This document shows positions 25,997-34,759 of a stretch of DNA of 64,000 nucleotides, in pieces. The notes under the pieces are model-generated. The model was not told where the DNA came from, made no database searches, and saw nothing but the letters and a program-made list of their open reading frames with translations. Each line of letters begins with the position of its first letter. The first letter of the stretch is position 1. The stretch is from Arcicella lustrica. Lineage in GTDB: Bacteria > Bacteroidota > Bacteroidia > Cytophagales > Spirosomataceae. Location: NCBI RefSeq assembly GCF_034930985.1, contig NZ_JAYGIM010000003.1, forward strand, positions 444,616 to 508,615, in the 5' to 3' direction. A program made the position numbers and the translations under genes.

Positions 25997-28900
25997 TTAA
26001 AATCTAAAGTTTACACCCACGTTCCAAATTCTAAATTGAGGATAATCCCACCCTCTACCGCTTGCATTTTCTGGGTCATAGTTTTTAATTTTCGACCACG
26101 TAGCGATATTGTTTGCATTAATATAAATACGTAAGCCTTTGATGAATTTTTGCTTTAATTTCTCCACAGGAAGATTATAAGCTAATTCGATATTTTTAAG
26201 ACGAACATAAGAAGCATCTTTCATCCAGAATGAAGATTCACTATGATTAAGATTACTTACATCAATCAATACACGTGGTTCACTAGCATTTGGGTTTGTT
26301 GGCGTCCAACGGTCTAAATTTGCTTTCAAAGCTCCTGAGCCCACAAAAAATGGCCATGCTCCTTCTCCAGCATAATATTGATCTACATTGGTAGCACCTT
26401 GGAATAAGAATGAAAATTCAAAGTTTTTGTATTGTACATTTCCGTTGTAACCAAAGATAATTTCAGGTGTATTTGACTTCCCAATAGCTACTCTATCAAG
26501 GTCGTCTATTTTATTATCTTTGTTAATATCTTCATAACGAATATCGCCAGGAGCGGTTTTACCAATTTGTTTTGGCGCACTGTTTACTTCCTCTTGTGTT
26601 TGGAACAATCCAATCGCTTTTAAACCAAATTGTGTATAAAGTGGTAATCCTGTTCTTCTGATATTTGGATTGTCTGAATTAGCTTCATCGATAAAAACAA
26701 TTTTGTTTCTCACAAAAGTGAAGTTCCCGCTCATTGAATAGTGTAAATCTTTATTGATTCTATTCTTATGACCCAAAGTAAATTCAACACCACCGTTATT
26801 AACTTTTGCCAAGTTTTCAATAGGTAATCCTATACCGAGAAGACTAGGAACAGAAAGGTTTCTATCAGCCAAAATATCACTTCTTTTATCGAAGAAATAA
26901 TCCACACTTGTTGTTAATTTTCCTTTCCAAAGTGTTGCGTCAACTCCAATATTTAGTTTTTTAACAGTTTCCCAAGTTACATCAGGGTTCGATAAACGTC
27001 CTTCGTTAATACCAGGCTGTACATTTCCATTACCAAATACTGCCGAGCTATTTACATAATAAGATTGTAAGTAAAGAAATCTCTGATTTCCTAAACGGTC
27101 GTTTCCTAAAATACCATAAGAACCACGAATCTTTAAATAATCAATCGTTGATGATTGCTTTAAGAATGACTCTTGAGAAATCACATAACCCAAAGAAACC
27201 GATGGGAAAAAGCCCCATCTTTTGCCCGGAGCAAATTGCTCAGAGCCATCGGCTCTAAAACTACCTTCAAGGGTGTATTTGTCATCATAAGACCAGTTAA
27301 ATCTACCAACAATACCTTGTCTTCCGCTACTTCCTGAATAACCACTGTTGTTACGATTAGCAGCAGCTCCAAAATTTAACTCATCAATTCCTAAAGTATA
27401 GCCATCTCTGGTAGCCCATGTAGAATTCCATGTTTGTGATGTCTGTGTGTATAACAGCAAACCAGATAACACACTTAATCCAACTGTCTTTTTGTAATTC
27501 AAATGTGTTTCTAACGTTACAGACTGATTGTCATCATAACCTTGTTCTAATAAACTTGCTCCTTTTGCTCCCTCAGTAAAAGTTCCATCAGGAAGTCTGT
27601 TGTAGAAAGGCGTTTTGGTGAAAGTCCAATTTTTATTATTTGTAAAAGTTTTGTCGTAAGCTGCAATTCCCTTTATTGATAAGCCTAAAATAAATGGTAT
27701 TTGTTGTTCTAATTCTATTCGACCTCTAAACGACTGAATACCTGTTTTTCTATATCCATTTTCAGGCAAGGTTAGGTAAGTTGGACCATTTGAATATTCG
27801 CCGTTCGACCATTTGATTGGCGCTCTATTCGGTGGTGTTCCCGACATCCAACGAAATACTTCTGTTGATGCTACGTTGCTTGTTTTTTCATCTCTACCTG
27901 AAATATCAAAAGATAACTTAGTCGTACTTGTTACGTTAGCATCTATGTTAGTTCTAAAATTATATCTATCAAAAACATTTGAAGGTATAATACCATCTTG
28001 TTTCAAATAGCCAAAAGAAGTTGCATAGCGTACTTTATCAGAACCACCATTCGCAGAAAGATTGTAACTACGCATTAAAGCACTTTTCTTTAATGTAGAA
28101 AACCAATCTGAATCTGGATGAGTATCTGGGCTTGAATGTGTACGATATTTCTCTAAGTCGTCAGCTGAATAAAGTGGAGTTTTTCCTTCGTTGGCTAATG
28201 CCTCATTGTAGAGTGATGCAAATTCATAAGAATTCAAAAATTGAGGGTTTCTTGTTCGCTCTTGTAAACCGACATTAGAAGAAAAATTGATTTGCATTTT
28301 TCCCTCAACACCTCTTTTAGTGGTAACAAGAACGACACCATTACCAGCACGAATTCCAAAAACGGCAGCACTGGCGGCATCTTTCAAAATAGAAAAAGAC
28401 TGTATTTCACTTGAATTCAATTGAGCAAAATCGCTTGATGAACGTACAATTCCATCAATCACAAAAATTGGTGAAGCGTCTCCAGTTGTACCAATCCCTC
28501 TAATCAAAAGAGTTGAACCATCTTTTCCTGGTTCACCAGAACGCTGCGTAGCGATAAGCCCTGCGGTTTGCCCGACCAATGAATTACTCAAGTTTGGTGA
28601 AGGATTTTGCGAAATTTCTTTTGGAGTAACAACTGATACTGCTCCCGAAATTTCACTTTTCTTTTGCGTACCATAACCTACAACGATTACTTCGTCAAGG
28701 TTTCCAATATCTGCTTTTAGAACAACATTCAATGAAGTTTGCTTGCCAACTGCTACTTCTGTTTTGATATAACCTACCGAAGTAAAAACCAACACTGTTT
28801 GCTCGTTAGGAATTGATATTTTATACTTCCCGTTTGGGTCGGTCGTCGTACCACGAGTCGTCCCTTTAATTTGAATACTCACCCCAACAAGTGTTTCTCC

Positions 28901-29350
28901 TTTTTCATCCGTAACCGTCCCTGTGATAACCTCTTCAATTTTTTCGGATTCTTGAACGATGTTGGTTTTGTTTTCTACTGGGATTTCGTTTTTTCTTTTT
29001 AACAGAATTTGCTGTCCAGATACTTCATAATTAATACTTAATGGAGACAAAAAATCTGTTAAAACTTCTGATAAAGGTTTGCTTTCAGCATCAATTGAAA
29101 CTTTTCTTTTTGATTCAATCAATTCTGGGCTGTACATAAAATTGATGCCTGCTAGTTTTTCAATTTTCTGTAAAACATCCTCTACTTCATTCTTTTTCAA
29201 ATGAATCGTTACTTTCTTGTTTAACAAATCTTGTGCTTTGGTGTCATGAGCAAAAGAAAAGCTCATGCACAAAACTGATAAGGCGATTTGCAGTAAACTG
29301 ATTTTCATGATTTTTCGTAAAATTTGATACGATGGCAATTTTTTTTTCAT
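25997..29350 (-). CDS. SusC/RagA TonB-dependent outer-membrane transporter, locus 1
   Basis: About 1117 residues from ATG 29350 (MKKKLPSYQILRKIMKISLL). Order: signal segment with a cut near THKAQ-like DTKAQ; an STN domain (DVLQKIEKLAGINFMYSPEL), marking a transducer that signals to FecR and the ECF sigma; a carboxypeptidase-regulatory-like domain (GTVTDEKGETLVGVSIQIKG); a plug (VVGYGTQKKSEISGAVSVV, RGIGTTGDASPIFVIDG) and a barrel. An ATG further upstream (29401) is open, but the second locus starts at the equivalent of 29350, and an antisense promoter box overlaps this start in both. Confidence 0.94.
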   Translation of the reverse strand: MKKKLPSYQILRKIMKISLLQIALSVLCMSFSFAHDTKAQDLLNKKVTIHLKKNEVEDVLQKIEKLAGINFMYSPELIESKRKVSIDAESKPLSEVLTDFLSPLSINYEVSGQQILLKRKNEIPVENKTNIVQESEKIEEVITGTVTDEKGETLVGVSIQIKGTTRGTTTDPNGKYKISIPNEQTVLVFTSVGYIKTEVAVGKQTSLNVVLKADIGNLDEVIVVGYGTQKKSEISGAVSVVTPKEISQNPSPNLSNSLVGQTAGLIATQRSGEPGKDGSTLLIRGIGTTGDASPIFVIDGIVRSSSDFAQLNSSEIQSFSILKDAASAAVFGIRAGNGVVLVTTKRGVEGKMQINFSSNVGLQERTRNPQFLNSYEFASLYNEALANEGKTPLYSADDLEKYRTHSSPDTHPDSDWFSTLKKSALMRSYNLSANGGSDKVRYATSFGYLKQDGIIPSNVFDRYNFRTNIDANVTSTTKLSFDISGRDEKTSNVASTEVFRWMSGTPPNRAPIKWSNGEYSNGPTYLTLPENGYRKTGIQSFRGRIELEQQIPFILGLSIKGIAAYDKTFTNNKNWTFTKTPFYNRLPDGTFTEGAKGASLLEQGYDDNQSVTLETHLNYKKTVGLSVLSGLLLYTQTSQTWNSTWATRDGYTLGIDELNFGAAANRNNSGYSGSSGRQGIVGRFNWSYDDKYTLEGSFRADGSEQFAPGKRWGFFPSVSLGYVISQESFLKQSSTIDYLKIRGSYGILGNDRLGNQRFLYLQSYYVNSSAVFGNGNVQPGINEGRLSNPDVTWETVKKLNIGVDATLWKGKLTTSVDYFFDKRSDILADRNLSVPSLLGIGLPIENLAKVNNGGVEFTLGHKNRINKDLHYSMSGNFTFVRNKIVFIDEANSDNPNIRRTGLPLYTQFGLKAIGLFQTQEEVNSAPKQIGKTAPGDIRYEDINKDNKIDDLDRVAIGKSNTPEIIFGYNGNVQYKNFEFSFLFQGATNVDQYYAGEGAWPFFVGSGALKANLDRWTPTNPNASEPRVLIDVSNLNHSESSFWMKDASYVRLKNIELAYNLPVEKLKQKFIKGLRIYINANNIATWSKIKNYDPENASGRGWDYPQFRIWNVGVNFRF

Positions 29351-29357
29351 ACTTTTG
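29324..29357 (+). promoter_or_regulatory. Predicted promoter of an antisense RNA overlapping the susC start, locus 1
   Basis: TTG (29324-29326), a 23-bp gap and TACTTTTG (29350-29357) on the + strand, opposite to susC. The -7 box begins at the first base of the susC start codon. The gap is at the long end of the accepted range. The same box occurs at the same place in locus 2. Confidence 0.5.
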
Positions 29358-29363
29358 AATGAT

Positions 29364-29484
29364 TTGTTAGTTGGAAAGAATTGGCAAAGCAATCCCCTCA
29401 TCCATTTCTGGATGTTTGTGTCAAAGCAAAGCGAAGGGGACTTTTTCGGGTGAATGATGCGGGAACATCATTCACCCTTTTTTT
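29364..29484 (+). ncRNA. Predicted cis-antisense RNA between fecR and susC, locus 1
   Basis: About 120 nt from the predicted start to the hairpin GGGTGAATGATG / CATCATTCACCC (29448-29477, perfect 12-bp stem, 6-nt loop), followed by seven T. The terminator works only for + strand RNA, because the minus-strand copy has A where T is needed, yet all genes here are on the minus strand. The RNA would be complementary to the susC leader. Cis-antisense sRNAs such as DonS repress SusC-type operons in Bacteroides fragilis; the comparison is my inference. Confidence 0.55.
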
Positions 29485-29511
29485 ATAATTGATTTTAGGA
29501 ATTAATACAAT

Positions 29512-30630
29512 TTATTTACAGGGTTTTCCAGTGATAATAATTTGCCCATCCGAAACTTCGTAACTCGCTTCTGTGATAGAGCAAATCCATTTTAATTTTT
29601 CAAAGAGTGGCTCATCGCCCAGTTTAGCGGTAATGCTACATTTAGACATCACTTCTTCATCATACACAATATCAACACCATAAGATTTTTCAAGAATACT
29701 AAATACTTCTGAAATGGGCGTTGCGACGAATTCAAATTTTTGATTTTCAATTGGTAAAGTTAATATCACAGGATTATCAACAATGGCTTTCACCAGTCGA
29801 ATTTCCTGTCGTTGATAAATGGCTTGTTGATTGGCGGTCAAAACCATTCCTGTTAATTCACGATTATTTTTAAGTTGAGTGGCGTTGTTATCCGTTTGGG
29901 TAAATACCGATACTCTTCCTGTTTTTACTATCACTCTGATGTCTTGGTCTTTGCCAAAAGCTTTGATGGTAAAACTCGTTCCCAATACTTTCGTTACCAA
30001 TTCGTTGGCATATACAAAAAACGGACGTTCTGGATTTTTGGCTACTTCAAAAAATGCTTCTCCAACCAAGTAAACTTCTCTTTTATCAGCATCAAAAGCT
30101 TTCTTATAACTCAAGCGACTATCTTTTTGCAAAACAATCGAACTCCCATCTGGCAATTGCACCAACTTGCCTTGTTGTCCTTCATTAATTACTTCTACGA
30201 GTTCATTACTTAATTGGGCTTCTAAAACTTGTTGTTGATATAATGCAAATTCTTGTTTACTAGCATCTTTATTCAGCACAAACCAAGTTGCTCCAAGCAA
30301 TACAATCACTGAAGCCGCAACTGCCCAATAGCGTTTCCAAAGTGGTACCACTTCGGTGATTTCTATTTCTTCGACAATCGTTTTTTCTTCTTTTTTAGCT
30401 TGTTGAATAGCTTTCTGAATTTGTAAATCAATATACTGTTCTTCTAAATCAACAGATTTACCTTGTATAGAAAGCAAAAAAGCACTCGCTTTTTCAACTA
30501 ATTCCTTTCGGGATATATCTTCAGCTACCCAAGATGTCCAATAAGCATCATCTTGTGCATTTTTTTCGAATACCCAAGTCCTAAAACTTGTGTTTTCTAA
30601 TAGCTCTTGAAACTCTTTATTAGTTATCAT
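29512..30630 (-). CDS. FecR-family anti-sigma factor (DUF4974), locus 1
   Basis: A 372-residue inner-membrane regulator that holds the partner ECF sigma until SusC signals. The N-terminal cytoplasmic part (about 1-105) is followed by a membrane segment WAVAASVIVLLGATWFVL (about 107-125), the FecR domain (LPDGSSIVLQKDSRLSYKKA, VYLVGEAFFEVAKNPERPF, VLGTSFTIKAFG) and a C-terminal STN/DUF4974-type domain (FEFVATPISEVFSILEKSYG). It lies 166 bp after the sigma gene and before susC. Confidence 0.95.
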   Translation of the reverse strand: MITNKEFQELLENTSFRTWVFEKNAQDDAYWTSWVAEDISRKELVEKASAFLLSIQGKSVDLEEQYIDLQIQKAIQQAKKEEKTIVEEIEITEVVPLWKRYWAVAASVIVLLGATWFVLNKDASKQEFALYQQQVLEAQLSNELVEVINEGQQGKLVQLPDGSSIVLQKDSRLSYKKAFDADKREVYLVGEAFFEVAKNPERPFFVYANELVTKVLGTSFTIKAFGKDQDIRVIVKTGRVSVFTQTDNNATQLKNNRELTGMVLTANQQAIYQRQEIRLVKAIVDNPVILTLPIENQKFEFVATPISEVFSILEKSYGVDIVYDEEVMSKCSITAKLGDEPLFEKLKWICSITEASYEVSDGQIIITGKPCK

Positions 30631-30796
30631 ATAAATGTTTAAATAGACATTCTACTGCTAACATCCATAAAGTGCGTTTCGGATACTCACAAAAAAGACA
30701 ATTTTTTAAAAAAATTATACAATAAATATTTTCATGCTATTTTTCAGCATGTTAGGAAGATAAAATACTGTCGAAAAGTAATTGGAGGAAGAAAGG

Positions 30797-31390
30797 CTAA
30801 CAGATAAACCAGCAAAAAAGCATCAAAATGGTTTCCCAATTTTCACGAAGCGTTGCTAAAGCTCTTTGAATCGTATTACTGACTGATTGCGGTTTGATTT
30901 GAAGTAATTGAGCGATTTCCTCCACACGAAGGTCTTGGTAAAATCGCAAATAGAGGATTTCCCGTTGCCTTTCTGGCAACTGTTGTAAAGAATAGGAAAC
31001 TTTATGAAGCATAGTTTTTGAAGATTCTTCTTCGATAAAGGACGTTTCGGAAGAATCTTCAAAATGAATATCGTCAAAATCATCTTCCAAAGGCACAGCT
31101 TTGAAAGTTTGTAAAGTCTTGAAAAGTTGATTTCTGAAAGCTCTCAGTAAATAAAACTTCACAGATTCCACTTCTGTTAGCGAAGCCCGACGAAGCCAAA
31201 GTTTAATAAGTAAATCTTGAATGGCATCTTCAATGATTTGGCTATTTGAAGTAAATTTTCCACCATAATGCACCAACGTCTTATAAAACTGTTTCGACAG
31301 TTGAGTAAAAGCCACCTCATCGCCCTCTCTGAAAAGATTCCAGAGTATTTGCTCTTGCGACAATTGTTTGCTTTTAATATTGTGGTTCAT
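30797..31390 (-). CDS. ECF RNA polymerase sigma factor, locus 1
   Basis: A 197-residue sigma-70 protein with region 2 (EQILWNLFREGDEVAFTQLS, IEDAIQDLLIKLWLRR) and region 4 (SLQQLPERQREILYLRFYQD, LRVEEIAQLLQIKPQSVSNT). It ends in a hydrophobic LMLFCWFIC tail. ATG start at 31390. It should direct transcription of susC/susD once released by the FecR protein encoded downstream. Confidence 0.95.
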   Translation of the reverse strand: MNHNIKSKQLSQEQILWNLFREGDEVAFTQLSKQFYKTLVHYGGKFTSNSQIIEDAIQDLLIKLWLRRASLTEVESVKFYLLRAFRNQLFKTLQTFKAVPLEDDFDDIHFEDSSETSFIEEESSKTMLHKVSYSLQQLPERQREILYLRFYQDLRVEEIAQLLQIKPQSVSNTIQRALATLRENWETILMLFCWFIC

Positions 31391-31496
31391 GTTTCAACAC
31401 AAAATTTACACGAAATAACCAACAATATCTAAAAATAACAATACTTTATATTTTTAAGAATACTTCCAAAGATTAAAGAAAGAGTATTTGGTGTGA

Positions 31497-32018
31497 TTAC
31501 CTCACCAAATACCGTTCATCAATTATCTGTAAATGATGTGTACAATGCCCTAAAATAGCATAACCTAAACCACGTACAGAAATGGTAAAATTACTGGCAA
31601 TGCCTTTTTCGTTGAGCATTTCTTCGTTGAAACTTTTGAATAAAGTAATGGTTGCTTTTCGTACTGCTAGGAATTCTTCTAATAAATCTTGAATATCTCT
31701 TTCTCCAGCATTAGAAGTATCACCGTACAAAACTTCGTCGTAGCCAGCCAAAGCGGTTTTGTCTTTTCGGGCAAAACGTAAAGCACGATATGCAAAAATC
31801 CTTTCAGTATCAATTACATGACCGATTACTTCTTTAATCGTCCATTTATTGGGTTGGTACTTGTAATTCAATGTTGCTTCATTTAAAGAAAGTATCTTTT
31901 GAATCAGTGTTTCTTGGTTGTCTTCTAAGCCTTTTAGCAATTCCACTGTATTTACTTTATTGATATAATTGCTAAAATTTCCAAAATTTTCTTCGGGTAA
32001 TGGAGGTAGGATTTGCAT
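31497..32018 (-). CDS. DinB/YfiT-family putative metal-dependent enzyme
   Basis: A 173-residue four-helix-bundle protein of the DinB superfamily. Metal ligands are the His of VIGHVIDTERIFAYRALRFA and the paired His of LGHCTHHLQIIDERYL at the C-terminus. In some families these enzymes transfer or remove bacillithiol/mycothiol-like thiols; the role here is unknown. Downstream of the PNPOx-like gene, separated by a repeat-rich 76-bp gap. Confidence 0.85.
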   Translation of the reverse strand: MQILPPLPEENFGNFSNYINKVNTVELLKGLEDNQETLIQKILSLNEATLNYKYQPNKWTIKEVIGHVIDTERIFAYRALRFARKDKTALAGYDEVLYGDTSNAGERDIQDLLEEFLAVRKATITLFKSFNEEMLNEKGIASNFTISVRGLGYAILGHCTHHLQIIDERYLVR

Positions 32019-32025
32019 GTTTTTT

Positions 32026-32097
32026 AATTGTGATTTAGTGAATTGTGAATGAGTGAGTTAGTGATTAAAAATTCACAACTCACTAATTCACAATTTA
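32026..32097. repeat. Inverted CAC/GTG-type repeat filling the gap between PNPOx-like and DinB-like genes
   Basis: On the minus strand the block starts at the TAA stop of the upstream gene and reads TAAATTG TGAATTA GTGAGTT GTGAATT TTTAATC, then the complementary ACTAACT CACTCAT TCACAAT TCACTAA ATCACAA, ending near the DinB ATG. The two halves form an imperfect inverted repeat. The right half resembles the leaders at 15002 and 19262. Confidence 0.65.
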
Positions 32098-32754
32098 AAC
32101 CTCATTCACAATTAATTTACTAACATATTCTGGAACAGGTAAATCAAATTGCATTTTTGGGTCGGTTATCGGGGTTTGTGCCTGTAATTTCAGCGGTAAA
32201 ACTCCTGCCCAAACTGGAAAATCATAATCTTCTTCATCATCGTTTGGTGGTCCACTTCTGGTTTTGGCGGAAGCTTCTTCTAATGGAAATGAAATAATCA
32301 TCGTTTTCTGCATTTCACTTTTTGAAGGCAAACGTACATTGTCCCAACGTCCTGAGATAAATTGCTCAGTAATGGCAATCAAAGAATCCCAACGTTCCTC
32401 TTCGTCCGTCACAACTGTTCCTTTGGCAAACATCACCACCGAACGATAATTGACAGAATGACTAAACGCCGACCTTGCCAATACCAATCCATCAATTAAA
32501 GAAACACTCAAACAAACTGTTCTGCCGTCGGCAATAGCTCGCATAAAATGACTGCCCACCGAGCCATGGATATATAATTTATTGCCAATGCGTCCGTAAC
32601 CTGTGGGAATACACATCGGAGTTTCTTTTTCTACATAAGAAACATGACAAAAAAGTCCTTCATCTAAAATACTGTAAATGGTTTCTTCAGTATAATCGCC
32701 TTTTTTGGGCGCACGGCTAATTTTTGTTCTTTCAGTAATTGGTAATGTTGCCAT
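32095..32754 (-). CDS. Pyridoxamine 5'-phosphate oxidase-like FMN-binding protein
   Basis: A 219-residue split-barrel flavoprotein. Typical segments are EETIYSILDEGLFCHVSYVE, PMCIPTGYGRIGNKLYIHGS, VGSHFMRAIADGRTVCLSVS and SVNYRSVVMFAKGTVV. It is closest in feel to the PNPOx-like group (with SAF-like extension) rather than PdxH proper. It is divergently transcribed from a MocR/PdxR-like regulator 93 bp away, an arrangement that suggests the regulator controls it. Confidence 0.85.
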   Translation of the reverse strand: MATLPITERTKISRAPKKGDYTEETIYSILDEGLFCHVSYVEKETPMCIPTGYGRIGNKLYIHGSVGSHFMRAIADGRTVCLSVSLIDGLVLARSAFSHSVNYRSVVMFAKGTVVTDEEERWDSLIAITEQFISGRWDNVRLPSKSEMQKTMIISFPLEEASAKTRSGPPNDDEEDYDFPVWAGVLPLKLQAQTPITDPKMQFDLPVPEYVSKLIVNEV

Positions 32755-32803
32755 AATTTTAAAGGGTTTATCTCCAAATCTTTCTGCAAATCTCTATCTT
32801 TAC

Positions 32804-32823
32804 TGGCTTGTTATAGTATGCCA
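32804..32823. promoter_or_regulatory. Candidate operator in the PNPOx/MocR divergent gap
   Basis: Inverted repeat TGGC-N12-GCCA at 32804-32823 in the 93-bp shared control region. A MocR dimer site would be expected here; the arms are short, so the call is tentative. Confidence 0.3.
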
Positions 32824-32847
32824 CAATTTTAACATCAAGTAGTCCAG

Positions 32848-34299
32848 ATGGAAATACCTTTTAAAACTTTACTTGACATCAAGAAGGATTCTTCATTGCC
32901 TGTTTACGTACAAATTGCTAATGAAATCATCAAAAATATTCAATCGGGTATTCTGAAAAAAGGTACCAAATTGTTGAGTTCTCGACAAATGGCAGAGCTT
33001 TTGGCACTTCACCGAAAAACGGTTGTGGCGGCTTACGACGAACTGTATTCACAAGGTTGGATTGAAATTTTTCCGAAGAAAGGTACTTTTATCGCCCAAC
33101 ATCTTCCGAACGTAAAGCCTGTTCAGCTATCAAAACAAGATTTTGAAGCAAAAAGTAAAGATGATTTTTCGATGAATTTCACTAAAAATACTTTGGTAAA
33201 AATTCCTCCAATTATTACGCAAAGATTGGCTTTTAACGATGGTTTGCCTGATGTACGTTTAGCTCCTCGTGACGAACTAGCCCGTTTATATGCACATTAT
33301 ATCAAATTTGGCGAGCCGTCGGTTTTGCAATATACTTCTGTGTATGGGGCTTTGCGTCTTCGTGAAGTTTTTGCCAAAGTATTGAACGAAACTCGTGGTA
33401 TGAACACTTCGCCCGAACAAATTATTACAACTCGTGGTAGTCAAATGGCGATTTATTTGGTGGGTTTGGCTCTTTTTGAAAAAGGCGATGAAGTAATCGT
33501 TGGAGATTTGAATTATCCTGCTACCAACATGACTTTCGCTACTTTAGGGGCAAAATTGAACACAATTCCGATTGATGAAGAGGGAATTGTGGTAGATGCT
33601 ATTGAAGAAATTTGTCGGCAAAAATCTATCAAAGCGATTTATGTTACTTCACATCATTATCATCCTACAACGGTAACGCTTACGCCCGAACGAAGGATTA
33701 AACTTTTGGCTTTAGCAGAAAAGTATCGTTTTTATATCCTAGAAGACGATTACGATTATGATTTTCATTATGCCAATCGACCTGTTTTGCCTTTGGCGAG
33801 TGCTGACCGACATGGTTTGGTGGTGTATATTGGTTCTTTTACTAAGAAAATTGCTCCGACTTTTCGAGTGGGTTATGTGGTGGCGAAGCAGGAAATTATT
33901 GAAGAATTAGCCAAATTACGACGCATCATCGACCGACAAGGCGATACTATTTTAGAATTATCTTTGGCAGATATGCTAGAAAATGGCACGCTGAAACGGC
34001 ATGCAGCTAAAGTATTGAAGATTTACAGAGAACGAAGAGACTTTACTTGCGATTTATTGAAAAAGGAATTGGGCGATGTTATCAATTTTAAAGTACCAGA
34101 CGGCGGTATGGCGATTTGGGCAAAGTTTGATAAAGATATTTCTTTGATAGAGCTTGCTCCAAAATTAATTAAAAACGGTTTGTACATTTCAGATGGAGCG
34201 GCATATCCAACAGAAAATGCGTGTAGAATAGGCTTCGCTTCCATGAATTTTAAAGAAACGGAGGATGCGGTGAAGATTTTGAAGAATGGGATTTTGTAA
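32848..34299 (+). CDS. MocR/PdxR-like transcriptional regulator (GntR HTH + aminotransferase-like domain)
   Basis: A 483-residue regulator: N-terminal GntR winged helix (about 8-80: LPVYVQIANEIIKNIQSGIL, LLSSRQMAELLALHRKTVVA) fused to a fold-type I aminotransferase domain. The PLP-lysine stretch is YIGSFTKKIAPTFRVGYV; EDDYDYDFHY holds the Asp that contacts the pyridine nitrogen. Such proteins sense PLP and control vitamin B6 or GABA genes. The divergent flavoprotein gene is the likely target. Confidence 0.93.
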   Translation: MEIPFKTLLDIKKDSSLPVYVQIANEIIKNIQSGILKKGTKLLSSRQMAELLALHRKTVVAAYDELYSQGWIEIFPKKGTFIAQHLPNVKPVQLSKQDFEAKSKDDFSMNFTKNTLVKIPPIITQRLAFNDGLPDVRLAPRDELARLYAHYIKFGEPSVLQYTSVYGALRLREVFAKVLNETRGMNTSPEQIITTRGSQMAIYLVGLALFEKGDEVIVGDLNYPATNMTFATLGAKLNTIPIDEEGIVVDAIEEICRQKSIKAIYVTSHHYHPTTVTLTPERRIKLLALAEKYRFYILEDDYDYDFHYANRPVLPLASADRHGLVVYIGSFTKKIAPTFRVGYVVAKQEIIEELAKLRRIIDRQGDTILELSLADMLENGTLKRHAAKVLKIYRERRDFTCDLLKKELGDVINFKVPDGGMAIWAKFDKDISLIELAPKLIKNGLYISDGAAYPTENACRIGFASMNFKETEDAVKILKNGIL

Positions 34300-34318
34300 T
34301 CTTCCGTATTTTCTATCA

Positions 34319-34759
34319 TTATGTATTTTTCTTTTTAGTAATCCAAAATTCATGGTCTTTATCAAGAAATACTACATTAAAAATATTGTCCTCGAAATAT
34401 CCAATAACACAAGGCTTATTACCAATGTGCATAGAACACCAATCAACATCAAGTGGAATATGTTTAGGATGAACAAATGCTGATTCGGGAGGAAATGAAA
34501 CTTTGGTATAGATTTTCAATAATCCTATATTAGTTGCTTGTGGAATAGTATAGCCACACAATGTTTTTAGTTTATTTATTGCCTGAGCTAAAAGCATATC
34601 TTGTTCCCAATCTTCAAAGGATTGCCCTTGATTTATATCAAAATCTTTAAAACTTAATACGATTAACGAGTCTTTCTTCCCTTGACGGATTTCTAAACTT
34701 TTGGTTTCCCTCTTATAAGTTCCCCCTTTTCTTTCCTTAAATTTATCCGACTTGCCCAT
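34319..34759 (-). CDS. Unknown 146-aa partner of an AAA ATPase
   Basis: Not recognised. A basic N-terminus (MGKSDKFKERKGGTYKRE) leads to an alpha/beta-looking domain ending in VIGYFEDNIFNVVFLDKDHE. The cluster of Asp, His and Trp near the end (FLDKDHEFWI) could be functional, but no nuclease signature can be confirmed. It overlaps the upstream ATPase gene by 17 bp (34743-34759), so the two are translationally coupled and probably form a complex or toxin/effector pair. Confidence 0.7.
   Translation of the reverse strand: MGKSDKFKERKGGTYKRETKSLEIRQGKKDSLIVLSFKDFDINQGQSFEDWEQDMLLAQAINKLKTLCGYTIPQATNIGLLKIYTKVSFPPESAFVHPKHIPLDVDWCSMHIGNKPCVIGYFEDNIFNVVFLDKDHEFWITKKKNT

Noticed and set aside
29351..29401. 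Longer SusC start at 29401
   Set aside because: The equivalent in locus 2 starts at the position of 29350, and the extra residues add no signal-peptide sense.
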